Assembly (NCBI GenBank): GCA_947447265.1
Contig: CANFKC010000040.1
Span: 1 to 47,849, forward strand
Length of the DNA stretch: 47,849 nt
Reading direction: 5' to 3'
DNA from: Chitinophagaceae bacterium
GTDB taxonomy: Bacteria; Bacteroidota; Bacteroidia; Chitinophagales; Chitinophagaceae
Every line of letters begins with the position of its first letter. The first letter of the stretch is position 1. Below, in pieces: positions 26,211 through 34,559 of this stretch. The notes below the pieces were generated by a model. It saw only the letters and a list, made by a program, of their open reading frames with translations, was not told the origin of the DNA and searched no databases. Both the position numbers and the translations under genes were made by a program.

Positions 26211-26765
26211 ATGAAAATTACGACTAAGACTATTCTTGTTTCTGCTCTCACATCATTGTCAGCCTTCTTTGCGGTTTTTTCCGTTTCTTGTAATACTGAC
26301 AGATGCAAAACCATCGTTTGTGCCAATAGGGGTATATGCAATGCTGGAAGCTGTACTTGCCCTGAAGGTTATGAAGGCACCAATTGCGAAACTGAGACCC
26401 GTAAGAAATTTACCGGCAACTGGCACGTTTTTGAAAAGGGTAGTAACAGCCTGGCAAGGTCTTACGATATCACTATCGTAAATGGCGAGGGCATAACTTT
26501 TGTGAATATCTATAATTTTTATAATAAATACGATACTACAGCGGTTCGCGCCTATGTTGATGGGTTGAGGTTAATTATTCCGGTACAACGTCTTCAAGGC
26601 AAGGTGCTATTTGGCGACGGTGAAATTTTTTCTACTACGACTTACAACCAGTATAGCGGTCTTACTATGCGCTACCTGGTGCAGGATTCCATTACTAACA
26701 TTAAGGATGATTTCGGATTTGAATCAAATATTGATTTCAGCGAGCCTTCTCAGTGGAACAAATAA
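26211..26765 (+). CDS. EGF-motif lipoprotein, copy 3
   Basis: More diverged member (184 residues). The lipobox is FSVSC. The EGF-like module is CKTIVCANRGICNAGSC followed by CPEGYEGTNC. The C-terminal domain keeps the layout (LIIPVQRLQGKVLFGDGEIF, then MRYLVQDSITNIKDDFGFE) but has lost the NQQ and VVDSANN segments shared by copies 1 and 2. A terminator follows, closing the likely three-gene operon. The start is ATG 26211. Confidence 0.78.
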   Translation: MKITTKTILVSALTSLSAFFAVFSVSCNTDRCKTIVCANRGICNAGSCTCPEGYEGTNCETETRKKFTGNWHVFEKGSNSLARSYDITIVNGEGITFVNIYNFYNKYDTTAVRAYVDGLRLIIPVQRLQGKVLFGDGEIFSTTTYNQYSGLTMRYLVQDSITNIKDDFGFESNIDFSEPSQWNK

Positions 26766-26789
26766 TAAGTACGAATTCTCTTAAAATAT

Positions 26790-26817
26790 AAATGGCTCTT
26801 CATGAGCCATTTTTTTA
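26790..26817 (+). terminator. Terminator after the EGF lipoprotein triplet
   Basis: Stem AAATGGCTC / GAGCCATTT with loop TTCAT (26790-26812), followed by a run of T. It lies 25 bases past the third stop codon. Confidence 0.85.
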
Positions 26818-26979
26818 TGCAATAAAGTGTTGTAATTTTTGAAGCCAGTTTTAAACCCTACTAAATTTCAAAACACGGTATAAATCTCGTTCCCTCTGCG
26901 CCTCCTTTACGTGCGCAAGACGTTAATCGCATTTGAAAAATTAAGCGAAAATTTCCAGCCTACGGGTGATGATCTTCAA

Positions 26980-27678
26980 TTACGACACAGCTTTACTCAA
27001 TGCGCGTTCTTTCACCCAACCAATTACTTTGTCCAGCTGCTCGTCACGCGTCATAGAGCTATTGTCTAGCAAAATTGCATCAGCTGCGCGGTGCAGCGGA
27101 CTTTCTTCGCGTGTGCTATCTATATAGTCCCTAAGTTCCAGGTTGTGGCGCACCTCATCTATCGTAATGTGCGGATTGGTTGCGTACATTTCCTTAAACC
27201 TGCGCATAACACGCACTGCCGGGTCGGCAACCATAAATATTTTAAGTTCGGCATCAGGGAAAACTACTGTACCTATATCGCGGCCGTCCATTACAATCCC
27301 TTTTTTACGGCCCATACGTTTCTGCTGCGCTACCGCAAATGAGCGAACTTCCCGTATTGCCGCTACCGGGCTCACCTTTTCAGAAACAAGCATGTCACGA
27401 ATAGGCAAAGAAACATCTTCATCATTCAGGTGAATGTCTGAACTCTGTGAGGTTTCATTAAAAACAAAGGAGAGATTAATATCTGCCAGTGCAGCTAATA
27501 CCTCATCGGTATTATTATAATTTACACCATTGCGTAAAAAATACAACGTAATAGCACGGTACATTGCGCCACTATCAATGTAGTTGTAGCCTAGCCTTGC
27601 AGCAAGCTGCTTTGCTATCGTGCTTTTGCCACATGATGAGTAACCGTCAATAGCTATTATTATTTTATTCCCCGCCAT
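26980..27678 (-). CDS. cmk: Cytidylate kinase ((d)CMP kinase)
   Basis: Phosphorylates CMP and dCMP with ATP in pyrimidine salvage and synthesis. The P-loop is IDGYSSCGKSTIAKQLA (near residue 8), the NMP-binding part includes YIDSGAMYRAITL, and the lid and catalytic region has GRKKGIVMDGRDIGTVVFPDAELKIFM, the family signature. Length 232 is usual. The frame extends 26 codons upstream, but a -7 element (27684-27691) lies directly before ATG 27678, so translation begins there, again with almost no leader. It is divergent from the phosphatase-kinase operon. Confidence 0.95.
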   Translation of the reverse strand: MAGNKIIIAIDGYSSCGKSTIAKQLAARLGYNYIDSGAMYRAITLYFLRNGVNYNNTDEVLAALADINLSFVFNETSQSSDIHLNDEDVSLPIRDMLVSEKVSPVAAIREVRSFAVAQQKRMGRKKGIVMDGRDIGTVVFPDAELKIFMVADPAVRVMRRFKEMYATNPHITIDEVRHNLELRDYIDSTREESPLHRAADAILLDNSSMTRDEQLDKVIGWVKERALSKAVS

Positions 27679-27683
27679 GGGTA

Positions 27684-27691
27684 CAAAGTTA
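27684..27691 (-). promoter_or_regulatory. -7 element of cmk
   Basis: Minus-strand TAACTTTG, an exact TAnnTTTG match, ends 5 bases before ATG 27678 and decides the start. Confidence 0.5.
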
Positions 27692-27999
27692 AGGAATGGC
27701 AGTAAAATAAACCTATCAATTTGCCCGTAGTTTTCAGTTTTATTACATAAGAGCAAGTCTAAAGTTCGGCTTGAGTAAAAACGGCCAGGGCCGCAATTAC
27801 CCTTTAAGGTTTTCGTTCTTTACCAGATTGATTATTGGGTACTAGCTAGGCGCAATCAGTTTTCATAAATCGTGTCTCGGGGCATTTCTTAAGGATTTAT
27901 ACTGAAAAATATTGTATAACTATGATTACATTAGCATCGTTAAAGCCACAAATTGCTGGCAGATAGGATTGTTGCAGCAATAGCAGGAGGGTTTGTTAC

Positions 28000-28836
28000 A
28001 TGCTGTTTACAGCAATGCATAACGGTCAAAAATATACTCAGATGGGCTCATGGAAAACTATTGGGTGCAGCGTACCCGGCACCAGTCACGTATTGGCCGA
28101 AAAGCCTTGTGAAGATGCATTGAACTATACTATAGTGGCTGCCTTAAACCCGGTAATGATAGGTTGCGTTTGCGACGGTGCGGGTAGTGCTCAATTTGGC
28201 GGGTTTGCTGCAGCTCTTTGCTCAGGTTACATCTTAAAAGCGCTAACTAAGGTGGCCCGTGAAGAGCATGAGATTAATGAAGAAGTGATCTACGAAATAC
28301 TGGAATGTGCTTACGATGCTTTGGTTACCGAAGCCGAATTACAGGAAGTTGAACTAAATGAATATTCTTGTACGGTATTGGGGTGCTACATAACCGCTGA
28401 TCGTGCTTTGTTTTTCCAGATTGGAGATGGTGCAATTGTACGTTCTGACCAAAGTGGTTACTACCTGCCTGTGTGGATGCCACAAAATGGAGAGTACCAA
28501 AACTCTACCTCTTTTTTAATTGATGATAAGAGCTTCAGTAACCTCAGAATCAGCATAGTAGACGAAAAAATTGATGAGGTGGCACTATTTACTGATGGCT
28601 TGCAATTGCTGGCATTAAACATGGAAGCTGAAAACGTGCACCAACCATTTTTTGCTCCACTATTTAAATATTTAAGACTTGCCGACGATGGCGATAAAAT
28701 AGCAGTTCTGCAACGCAAACTAGCCGAATACCTGGATAGTGCGCAGATAAATGACCGAACAGACGACGACAAAACACTTTTTCTAGCTACAAGGCAGGTA
28801 ACTTTGCAACAAGGTAACGCTGGTATACTGCATTAA
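28000..28836 (+). CDS. PP2C-family protein phosphatase (TerY-P triad type)
   Basis: Metal-dependent Ser/Thr phosphatase of 278 residues. Metal ligands are visible in CEDALNYTI (near residue 36), GCVCDGAGSAQFGG (near 58), ALFTDGLQLLAL (near 200) and RTDDDKTLFLA near the C-terminus. This compact form, opening with GCSVPGTSH, resembles the phosphatase of the TerY-phosphorylation triad. An unusual AGGAGG ribosome-binding site at 27985-27990, 9 bases before ATG 28000, supports that start; the Met at 28042 (MGSW) is an alternative. It lies 31 bases before the kinase and should counteract it. No vWA gene is adjacent. Confidence 0.85.
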   Translation: MLFTAMHNGQKYTQMGSWKTIGCSVPGTSHVLAEKPCEDALNYTIVAALNPVMIGCVCDGAGSAQFGGFAAALCSGYILKALTKVAREEHEINEEVIYEILECAYDALVTEAELQEVELNEYSCTVLGCYITADRALFFQIGDGAIVRSDQSGYYLPVWMPQNGEYQNSTSFLIDDKSFSNLRISIVDEKIDEVALFTDGLQLLALNMEAENVHQPFFAPLFKYLRLADDGDKIAVLQRKLAEYLDSAQINDRTDDDKTLFLATRQVTLQQGNAGILH

Positions 28837-28867
28837 TTCCAGCGCAAAAAACACAAGTATCACGTGC

Positions 28868-30817
28868 ATGACATTGCAAGGTATAAAAGGGGAACATTAT
28901 AACATTGGGCGGGAACTCGGCAGGGGCGGGGAAGGGCAGGTGTTTGATGTAACCAACCATACTAACCTTGTTTTTAAAAAATATAATGAGCCACCGGGCA
29001 GCAGCCAGCTTGCAAAACTGCAGCAAATGGTGGCGATGATAACTCCGGCTATTGAAGCCTATGCAGCCTGGCCCCGGGATATAGTACTGAATGAGCAAGG
29101 TAAACCATGTGGCTTTGTAATGCGGAAACTTACGGGTTTTGTCCCGTTACACATGATATTCAGCCCCATGGACCGTAAGAAAATGTTTCCTGATAAAGGC
29201 TATAATTTCCTGGTTCATGTGGCGCGCAATCTTGCAACTGCGTTTCATAAGTTACATGAAGCAAACCTTATTGTGGGCGATGTTAATGAGGGTAATATCC
29301 TTATCAGCGCCACGGGCTTGGTATCATTCATCGATTGCGATTCCTTTCAGTTAAAAGGCCCTTCAGGCTTCTTTTTTTGCGAAGTGGGTGTGCCGCGTTA
29401 CACACCGCCCGAACTACTGCAATTAGGGTCTTTTGAAAGCGTAGTAAGAACGGTGAATACGGACAGTTTTTCGATGGCTGTATTACTTTTTCAACTGCTG
29501 TTTTTGGGCAGGCATCCCTTTGCCGGTCGTAACAATACTAAGAAAGATATTGACGAAGAAACTGCCATCCGGGGTCGTGAATTTGCTTATTCATTGAATA
29601 ATACCAAAAAGAAACTTACCCCTCCTAAAGATAGCTTTGATATTGCCGGTTTGTCTTTTGATGTGGTTGAAAATTTCCATCAAGCATTCGAAGGAGAAAT
29701 CAGGCCAACGCCGGCCGAATGGGTGAAGGCACTTGATGCGCAACTAGTTGACATCGTCACTTGTGCTGCGTCTGGGTTACACTCTTACCCCGGCAAGCTG
29801 CAGGCCTGCCCCTGGTGCGCATTTAAGCGCGAGCGGGGTATTATGTACTTCCTTGATGATAGCCATCTTAAATCGAACTCCTATACCGGTGATATAGGCA
29901 GGTTCGTGAATGGTTTTAGGGTAGAGCAGTTACAGATTAAAAAATGGCAGGCAAAGCCTGCGCCTGCAAATTTGATACCGTCGCCTGTTCCTATAGAATT
30001 CAGGCAACATAAGCGGCGCCTGCTGGGTAACTACTTTACGCTTGCGGTAATTCTTGTAATGATCGGTATAACGGTGCCTGCAACTTATACACTGGGTGGC
30101 TCGCCATTCCTCTTCATTGGTATCATATTCTATAATTATTTCTCAGGCCGGAAAGGTAAATTCAAGGTGGAAGCGGAGATTCGCGCAAGTGAAATTCAAC
30201 GCCGGATACAGGCCATGTCGCAGCTTATTGCGGAACACGACAACCCGCCTGACCTTGTAAGGTATGCGGCGGCTACGGCTCAGTTGCAGCGCATGGTTGA
30301 TGATTTTAAAGGCTTGCCGGAAAAACAAAAGCAGCTTAGGGAAAGCATGGAAGAGCAGTTGTATAACCAGCAATTAGATTACTACCTGGTCAGGTTCCGC
30401 ATTGCTGACTATGAGATACAGTCAATAGGTGCAGCCCGAAAAGAAGCGCTGCAGAATGCCGGAATAAGAAATGCGGCAGATATAAATATGCTGGCAACAG
30501 TAAAAGTGCCCGGTATTGGTGCGAAGTACCAGCAGGTGCTCTACAGCTGGCGCAGGCAAATGGAATCGGGGTTCACGTATATTCCTGAAACTGCGAAAAT
30601 TGATGCGGGTATGTTGCAGGTGGATGACCAGATGCAACGCTATAAACTTCAACTGGAAACAGATATACGGCGAGAATACCAATCATTGAACTACCTGAAA
30701 CTAAATATTAATAACCGTGGACTGGCGCTGGAAAGGCAGATAGATGATCTTGTAGCTGTCATTAACCAGGACGAAGTGGACCTTAAAGTGTTTAAGAAAT
30801 TCGCCTGGTTATGGTAA
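28868..30817 (+). CDS. Protein kinase with zinc ribbon, TM and helix-hairpin-helix (TerY-P triad type)
   Basis: Multidomain kinase (649 residues). The kinase domain (10-290) has the glycine loop LGRGGEGQVF, Lys in VFKKY, the catalytic loop VGDVNEGNIL (D138, N143) and the metal site FIDCDSF (D156/D158) instead of DFG. A zinc-binding group C299, H305, C314 and C317 (ACPWC) follows. Two hydrophobic runs (388-425) anchor it in the membrane, then comes a coiled-coil-like stretch and a C-terminal helix-hairpin-helix (NAGIRNAADIN and VKVPGIGAKYQQ, about 535-565). The combination matches kinases of the TerY-P system. It overlaps the next gene by 7 bases. Confidence 0.85.
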   Translation: MTLQGIKGEHYNIGRELGRGGEGQVFDVTNHTNLVFKKYNEPPGSSQLAKLQQMVAMITPAIEAYAAWPRDIVLNEQGKPCGFVMRKLTGFVPLHMIFSPMDRKKMFPDKGYNFLVHVARNLATAFHKLHEANLIVGDVNEGNILISATGLVSFIDCDSFQLKGPSGFFFCEVGVPRYTPPELLQLGSFESVVRTVNTDSFSMAVLLFQLLFLGRHPFAGRNNTKKDIDEETAIRGREFAYSLNNTKKKLTPPKDSFDIAGLSFDVVENFHQAFEGEIRPTPAEWVKALDAQLVDIVTCAASGLHSYPGKLQACPWCAFKRERGIMYFLDDSHLKSNSYTGDIGRFVNGFRVEQLQIKKWQAKPAPANLIPSPVPIEFRQHKRRLLGNYFTLAVILVMIGITVPATYTLGGSPFLFIGIIFYNYFSGRKGKFKVEAEIRASEIQRRIQAMSQLIAEHDNPPDLVRYAAATAQLQRMVDDFKGLPEKQKQLRESMEEQLYNQQLDYYLVRFRIADYEIQSIGAARKEALQNAGIRNAADINMLATVKVPGIGAKYQQVLYSWRRQMESGFTYIPETAKIDAGMLQVDDQMQRYKLQLETDIRREYQSLNYLKLNINNRGLALERQIDDLVAVINQDEVDLKVFKKFAWLW

Positions 30818-31515
30818 AGCAATTTTTAATAAAGGGGCTGCTGTTAATAGTATTAGTGTGCTGTGGGGATTGTACTTATGCAAAACGTAATATTCCCGCA
30901 AAACCGACTGCAATAAAAGTACAATGGGCTGATAAATTAGTCGGCGATTATTCGTTCAAAAATAAGTGGGACTATCCGGAAGGTGTTTATAGAAATACCT
31001 TCGGGCAATTGGTCTGCGATGGTATTTGTCCGGAAGGCATTGAGCAAATGCTGGATAATGCTGGAAGAATTTATCCTGACTCATTGCGGACGTATTATAC
31101 GCTGGTTGATACTATCCATCAATATCACTCTTTTGTTTCATCAACATCAGCTCCGGAATGGGCTGGCACTGATTATATAGAGGCAGATACCTTATTGCAA
31201 GCCAAACCCGGAGCCCTGACAACGTTTCGTTGCCACACACTGTGCAACGCGGCAACACACAGCAGCCTCTATCTTTCAATTGTAGGAGGTTGGTGTTATG
31301 CGGAGATCAAGTACAATAGCATAATGCCGACCGGAAAGGGCACTAGTGGGCCGACTATTTATGTTTGCACGAGTGGCAGTTTTGTTCTAGATAAGGCATA
31401 TTGGGCAAGGGGTATCATGAAGGCTGACTTCAGCTTGAGTTTTGCTCCTGCCCCCGGCAGCAGCCATAAAATATACTGGAAGGGTAGGATCTATTGCAAA
31501 ATGGTAGCGCAGTAG
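30811..31515 (+). CDS. Exported protein co-transcribed with the kinase
   Basis: I do not recognise this 234-residue protein. It has a signal peptide (MVKQFLIKGLLLIVLVCCG) that could be cleaved near TYAKR; CCGDC there might alternatively hold a lipobox. The mature part contains cysteines in CDGICPEG, FRCHTLCNAA, GGWCYAEI, YVCTSG and IYCKMV, and no known catalytic motif. Its ATG overlaps the kinase end by 7 bases, so translation is coupled and the product probably serves the same system, outside the inner membrane. It converges on the beta-hydroxylase gene with one base between stops. Confidence 0.7.
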   Translation: MVKQFLIKGLLLIVLVCCGDCTYAKRNIPAKPTAIKVQWADKLVGDYSFKNKWDYPEGVYRNTFGQLVCDGICPEGIEQMLDNAGRIYPDSLRTYYTLVDTIHQYHSFVSSTSAPEWAGTDYIEADTLLQAKPGALTTFRCHTLCNAATHSSLYLSIVGGWCYAEIKYNSIMPTGKGTSGPTIYVCTSGSFVLDKAYWARGIMKADFSLSFAPAPGSSHKIYWKGRIYCKMVAQ

Positions 31516-31516
31516 G

Positions 31517-32218
31517 TTAGGTAATGGAATTTTCCAGTTCTTCTGCCATAGCAAGTGCCTGCGGTGTATTCATGGCGCGGAAAGTGGTAATCATTTGGCG
31601 CTTTTCGGCAGCGGTATACAATTCCGGTTCCGGAATAATGCTTTTTTGCGGGCAATTCTCACTACTGAAAATATCGCGCATCCAGTCACTCACCTTACAG
31701 TCTATCACTAAGTGTATTCTAGCTTCCGTTCCATTATTGGCTAGCCTGTGCCTGAGGTTAAAATTCATGTACCAGCATTCTCCTTCGTTCAATATTACCG
31801 GCTCATTATCCAGGTAAAACTCCACTTTATTATTGGTAGTTATGGGCACATGTATGCGGGCCTCACCATTTTCAAAATTGAGGTGGGTGTCTTTATGCTC
31901 TTTAATTATCGCACCTGGCTGCAACTTTAAGAGCCTTACCGTTATTTTCTCGCAAACTATCGAATCTACAACTTGCTTTATGTAGGGGCACCTGGCCATT
32001 AAAGGGGTATCCGCAAATTGAGCTGCATCACCTCCATCAACCATAAGATTAGTAAGCGACCCACCCAATGACCTAAGGGGCAGCGCGCTCCATTCCCCCT
32101 CATACTGGCTTTGCTGGTAGTGTAGTTGCCAGTCAGTATATATAGCCATCACTTCCTGTTGCATTTTGGCAACGTCAAAAAACAAGGGCAATTGCAGGTA
32201 TTTGATAACGGTTTTCAT
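31517..32218 (-). CDS. Aspartyl/asparaginyl beta-hydroxylase family protein
   Basis: Fe(II)/2-oxoglutarate-dependent hydroxylase, 233 residues, cytoplasmic. Motifs are LLKLQPGAIIKEHKDTH (the iron-binding HxD, near residue 108), EARIHVPITTN, GECWYMNFNLRHRLANNG (distal His) and ARIHLVIDCKV. These fit the AspH family rather than PhyH. In bacteria members modify small molecules or peptides; the substrate here is not deducible. It starts at ATG 32218 and stands alone, convergent to the kinase operon. The upstream 245 bases (32219-32463) show no gene. Confidence 0.8.
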   Translation of the reverse strand: MKTVIKYLQLPLFFDVAKMQQEVMAIYTDWQLHYQQSQYEGEWSALPLRSLGGSLTNLMVDGGDAAQFADTPLMARCPYIKQVVDSIVCEKITVRLLKLQPGAIIKEHKDTHLNFENGEARIHVPITTNNKVEFYLDNEPVILNEGECWYMNFNLRHRLANNGTEARIHLVIDCKVSDWMRDIFSSENCPQKSIIPEPELYTAAEKRQMITTFRAMNTPQALAMAEELENSIT

Positions 32219-32463
32219 AGCAGCAAATTAAGCATTTAGCACAATAATTACTACCTGGTTTTATGCAGAATTATAAAAAATAGTAGTGCTTCTTCTTTTT
32301 AATTTAATATTAGGTATTATCATTAAAAATCTCAATCTTGTGAAATAATTACTGTAAAAAGGACAGATTGTTTGCGCATTAGCGTGATTGACTTAGTGAG
32401 GATCAGGACCCTTTGTAAATATATCCGCATTTAAAACGCCACCAAACACTAACTATTATAGCA

Positions 32464-34266
32464 ATGAAGCAATCAATTCCACAATTAGCAGCGGGTACGC
32501 TCGTACTCGGCCTTTCGTTTTTCTATGGCTGTAAGCCTAAGCCGGTAGTAGAAGCTAACCGTTTACCGCAAGACGTAAAAGTATCTTGTGTATTGCCTGA
32601 TTCTACTTTCAATAGCTGGTTCGGCGGTACCATAACCGAAAATGGAATGGTACAACCCGCAAACAGTGTAGCCTTCCCGAATGGCGGCAACTGCGACTTT
32701 TATAACTGGAGCGAGCAAATGTTTCTGTGGATCACTTCTCCGGTTCATGGCGGCCCCTACGGAGGCAGCAAAACAGTAATGGAATCAGAAGTATTTTTTA
32801 CTGTTGAAGCCGATTCTATTGCTGATGACAATCAGGGTAGACTGCTGATTCCACATACGCCCGGTACCACCATCAGAGCTTTTGCAAAAGGTATAAAGCA
32901 GGTAGGTCCCAACGGTTTACCGGTAATAGCAGATAAAAAAGGACATTTATTTGAAGTGGAGAATGCTGACCGCAACCTGAATAATATAAAACCAGCAATG
33001 GTAGCTGGTGCGCAGAATGCCCCGCTTATGGTGCATCACGTGAACAGCGACAACAATGGTGCAAACGTTTTCTTTGATGAGCACAATAATGTTATTGCAA
33101 ACCCAAAGGCGGTAATAAAACACAGCAAGAACCGGGCGAACATAGTGCAGCATTTTGTTACAAATTCCGGCAAGCATGTATTACTCGATGCTAATAGTAA
33201 ACAGATGGATGCGGAATCAGCACAGGCTACTGGTGACGTATTGGTAGCACAAAACGGCTCGCCTGTCTATTATATAACCATGGTGAACGACGTCTATGCC
33301 TACTTTGTGAGCGGTGCCAGGAACAAGCAATTAACCGATACTACGCTTTTCCCGACCACCACCGGTGCTCGCGATAGCATTTGTGCTTATGCAAGAAACG
33401 CGTATGGCAAAACATTGCCCGATTCTAACGCCCTTGCAATGGAAATTAAAACATCATGGGTGGAGGCAGTAAATCTGCCCGATGCCGAGGGCAGTTACTT
33501 TACAATGGAGGCGATTATTCCAACCTATAAAAAAGTTGACAGCGCCAATAAATGGGTACTTTCAAAAAGCAGAAAGGCAAAGCTTGCCCTCATAGGCATG
33601 CACGTTGTAGGCAGTACTTTGGGGCACCCTGAAATGATATGGGCTACTTTCGAACACCGGAAGAATGCACCAAATGCAGCTTATAAATATATTGCGGCCG
33701 ACGGTACTACCAAAACAGTTGCGGCAGACACAGGCTCTAATTGGCTGTTATCTAACAACGGCGCAGATACTGCACCAAATGTCACTCACCAGCACTGGAG
33801 CAACGATACCATTGTAGGCACTTCATCAGCAATGACGCCAAGCAATTCTTCTTTGGTGTTCCCTTGGGGTACAGCAATGGATTCTCTATCTAATCCGCAG
33901 GATACAACTTCGGCAGCATCTAACAGCGAAGTCATTTCTATCAATAACCAGGTCTTCAATATGCTGAAAGGCAAAGACATCCGTAAGAACTATATGTTGA
34001 TAGGCGCTACCTGGACGCAAAAAGGTACAGCTCCGAATGGTAACAATTATTCCCGTGCCAATATAGGTAACGATAGTGTTGCGGTAGGCACCAATTGCCT
34101 GGCCAACAGTACAATGGAAACCTATATACAGCAACCAACAGCATCATGCCTGTTTTGCCACAACAGCAATGGAACCCTTAACCCTTACGATTCGTTTGGT
34201 TTAAGCCATGTGTATGTGTTTATAAAACCATTGCCACAAAAGCCAAAAGCTATGGAGAAAAAATAG
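32464..34266 (+). CDS. Lipoprotein with C-terminal CXXCH heme-binding motif
   Basis: A 600-residue exported lipoprotein. The lipobox is FFYGC (Cys 22), so it is attached to the membrane. No known catalytic family is recognised over the central 500 residues, which include MFLWITSPVHGGPYGG and GMHVVGSTLGHPEMIWATFEH. Near the end, residues 562-566 read CLFCH, a single c-type heme attachment motif (CXXCH) in a context of SNGTLNPYDSFGLSH. The protein may thus be a mono-heme cytochrome or electron-transfer partner; one motif alone can also arise by chance or bind zinc. It starts at ATG 32464. No electron-transport genes are adjacent. Confidence 0.7.
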   Translation: MKQSIPQLAAGTLVLGLSFFYGCKPKPVVEANRLPQDVKVSCVLPDSTFNSWFGGTITENGMVQPANSVAFPNGGNCDFYNWSEQMFLWITSPVHGGPYGGSKTVMESEVFFTVEADSIADDNQGRLLIPHTPGTTIRAFAKGIKQVGPNGLPVIADKKGHLFEVENADRNLNNIKPAMVAGAQNAPLMVHHVNSDNNGANVFFDEHNNVIANPKAVIKHSKNRANIVQHFVTNSGKHVLLDANSKQMDAESAQATGDVLVAQNGSPVYYITMVNDVYAYFVSGARNKQLTDTTLFPTTTGARDSICAYARNAYGKTLPDSNALAMEIKTSWVEAVNLPDAEGSYFTMEAIIPTYKKVDSANKWVLSKSRKAKLALIGMHVVGSTLGHPEMIWATFEHRKNAPNAAYKYIAADGTTKTVAADTGSNWLLSNNGADTAPNVTHQHWSNDTIVGTSSAMTPSNSSLVFPWGTAMDSLSNPQDTTSAASNSEVISINNQVFNMLKGKDIRKNYMLIGATWTQKGTAPNGNNYSRANIGNDSVAVGTNCLANSTMETYIQQPTASCLFCHNSNGTLNPYDSFGLSHVYVFIKPLPQKPKAMEKK

Positions 34267-34410
34267 AATGTTGAATTTGGTAGAAGTAATAGAATCGTCA
34301 TTGATTAGATTTTTTATTCGCGCCACTTAAATCTTGAATGGCATTTGTATTGCGGCTTTGTTCCAACCTTTTGTCGGGGCGTGTCACTTTTCAATATGGC
34401 AATAACAGGG

Positions 34411-34450
34411 AAGGGCATATGTACTGTAACCAGTGGATATGCCCTTTTTT
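34411..34450 (+). terminator. Terminator in the gap after the CXXCH lipoprotein
   Basis: Stem AAGGGCATAT / ATATGCCCTT with an inner ACTG/CAGT pair around TAAC, then a run of T. It lies about 145 bases past the stop at 34266. The gap also contains a 30-base motif copy at 34315 (see findings) but no gene. Confidence 0.75.
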
Positions 34451-34525
34451 ACACCGTTTATTCCCAATAAAATTATAACTTTTAGATAATTGGCTTCTGT
34501 TCGGTGAGGGTTGTTACAATTTTTA

Positions 34526-34533
34526 TATTTTTG
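34526..34533 (+). promoter_or_regulatory. -7 element of the acyltransferase gene
   Basis: TATTTTTG, an exact TAnnTTTG match, with about 26 bases to the TTG start at 34560. Confidence 0.45.
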
Positions 34534-34559
34534 GTGAAAACAGTACATAAATTTCAGCT

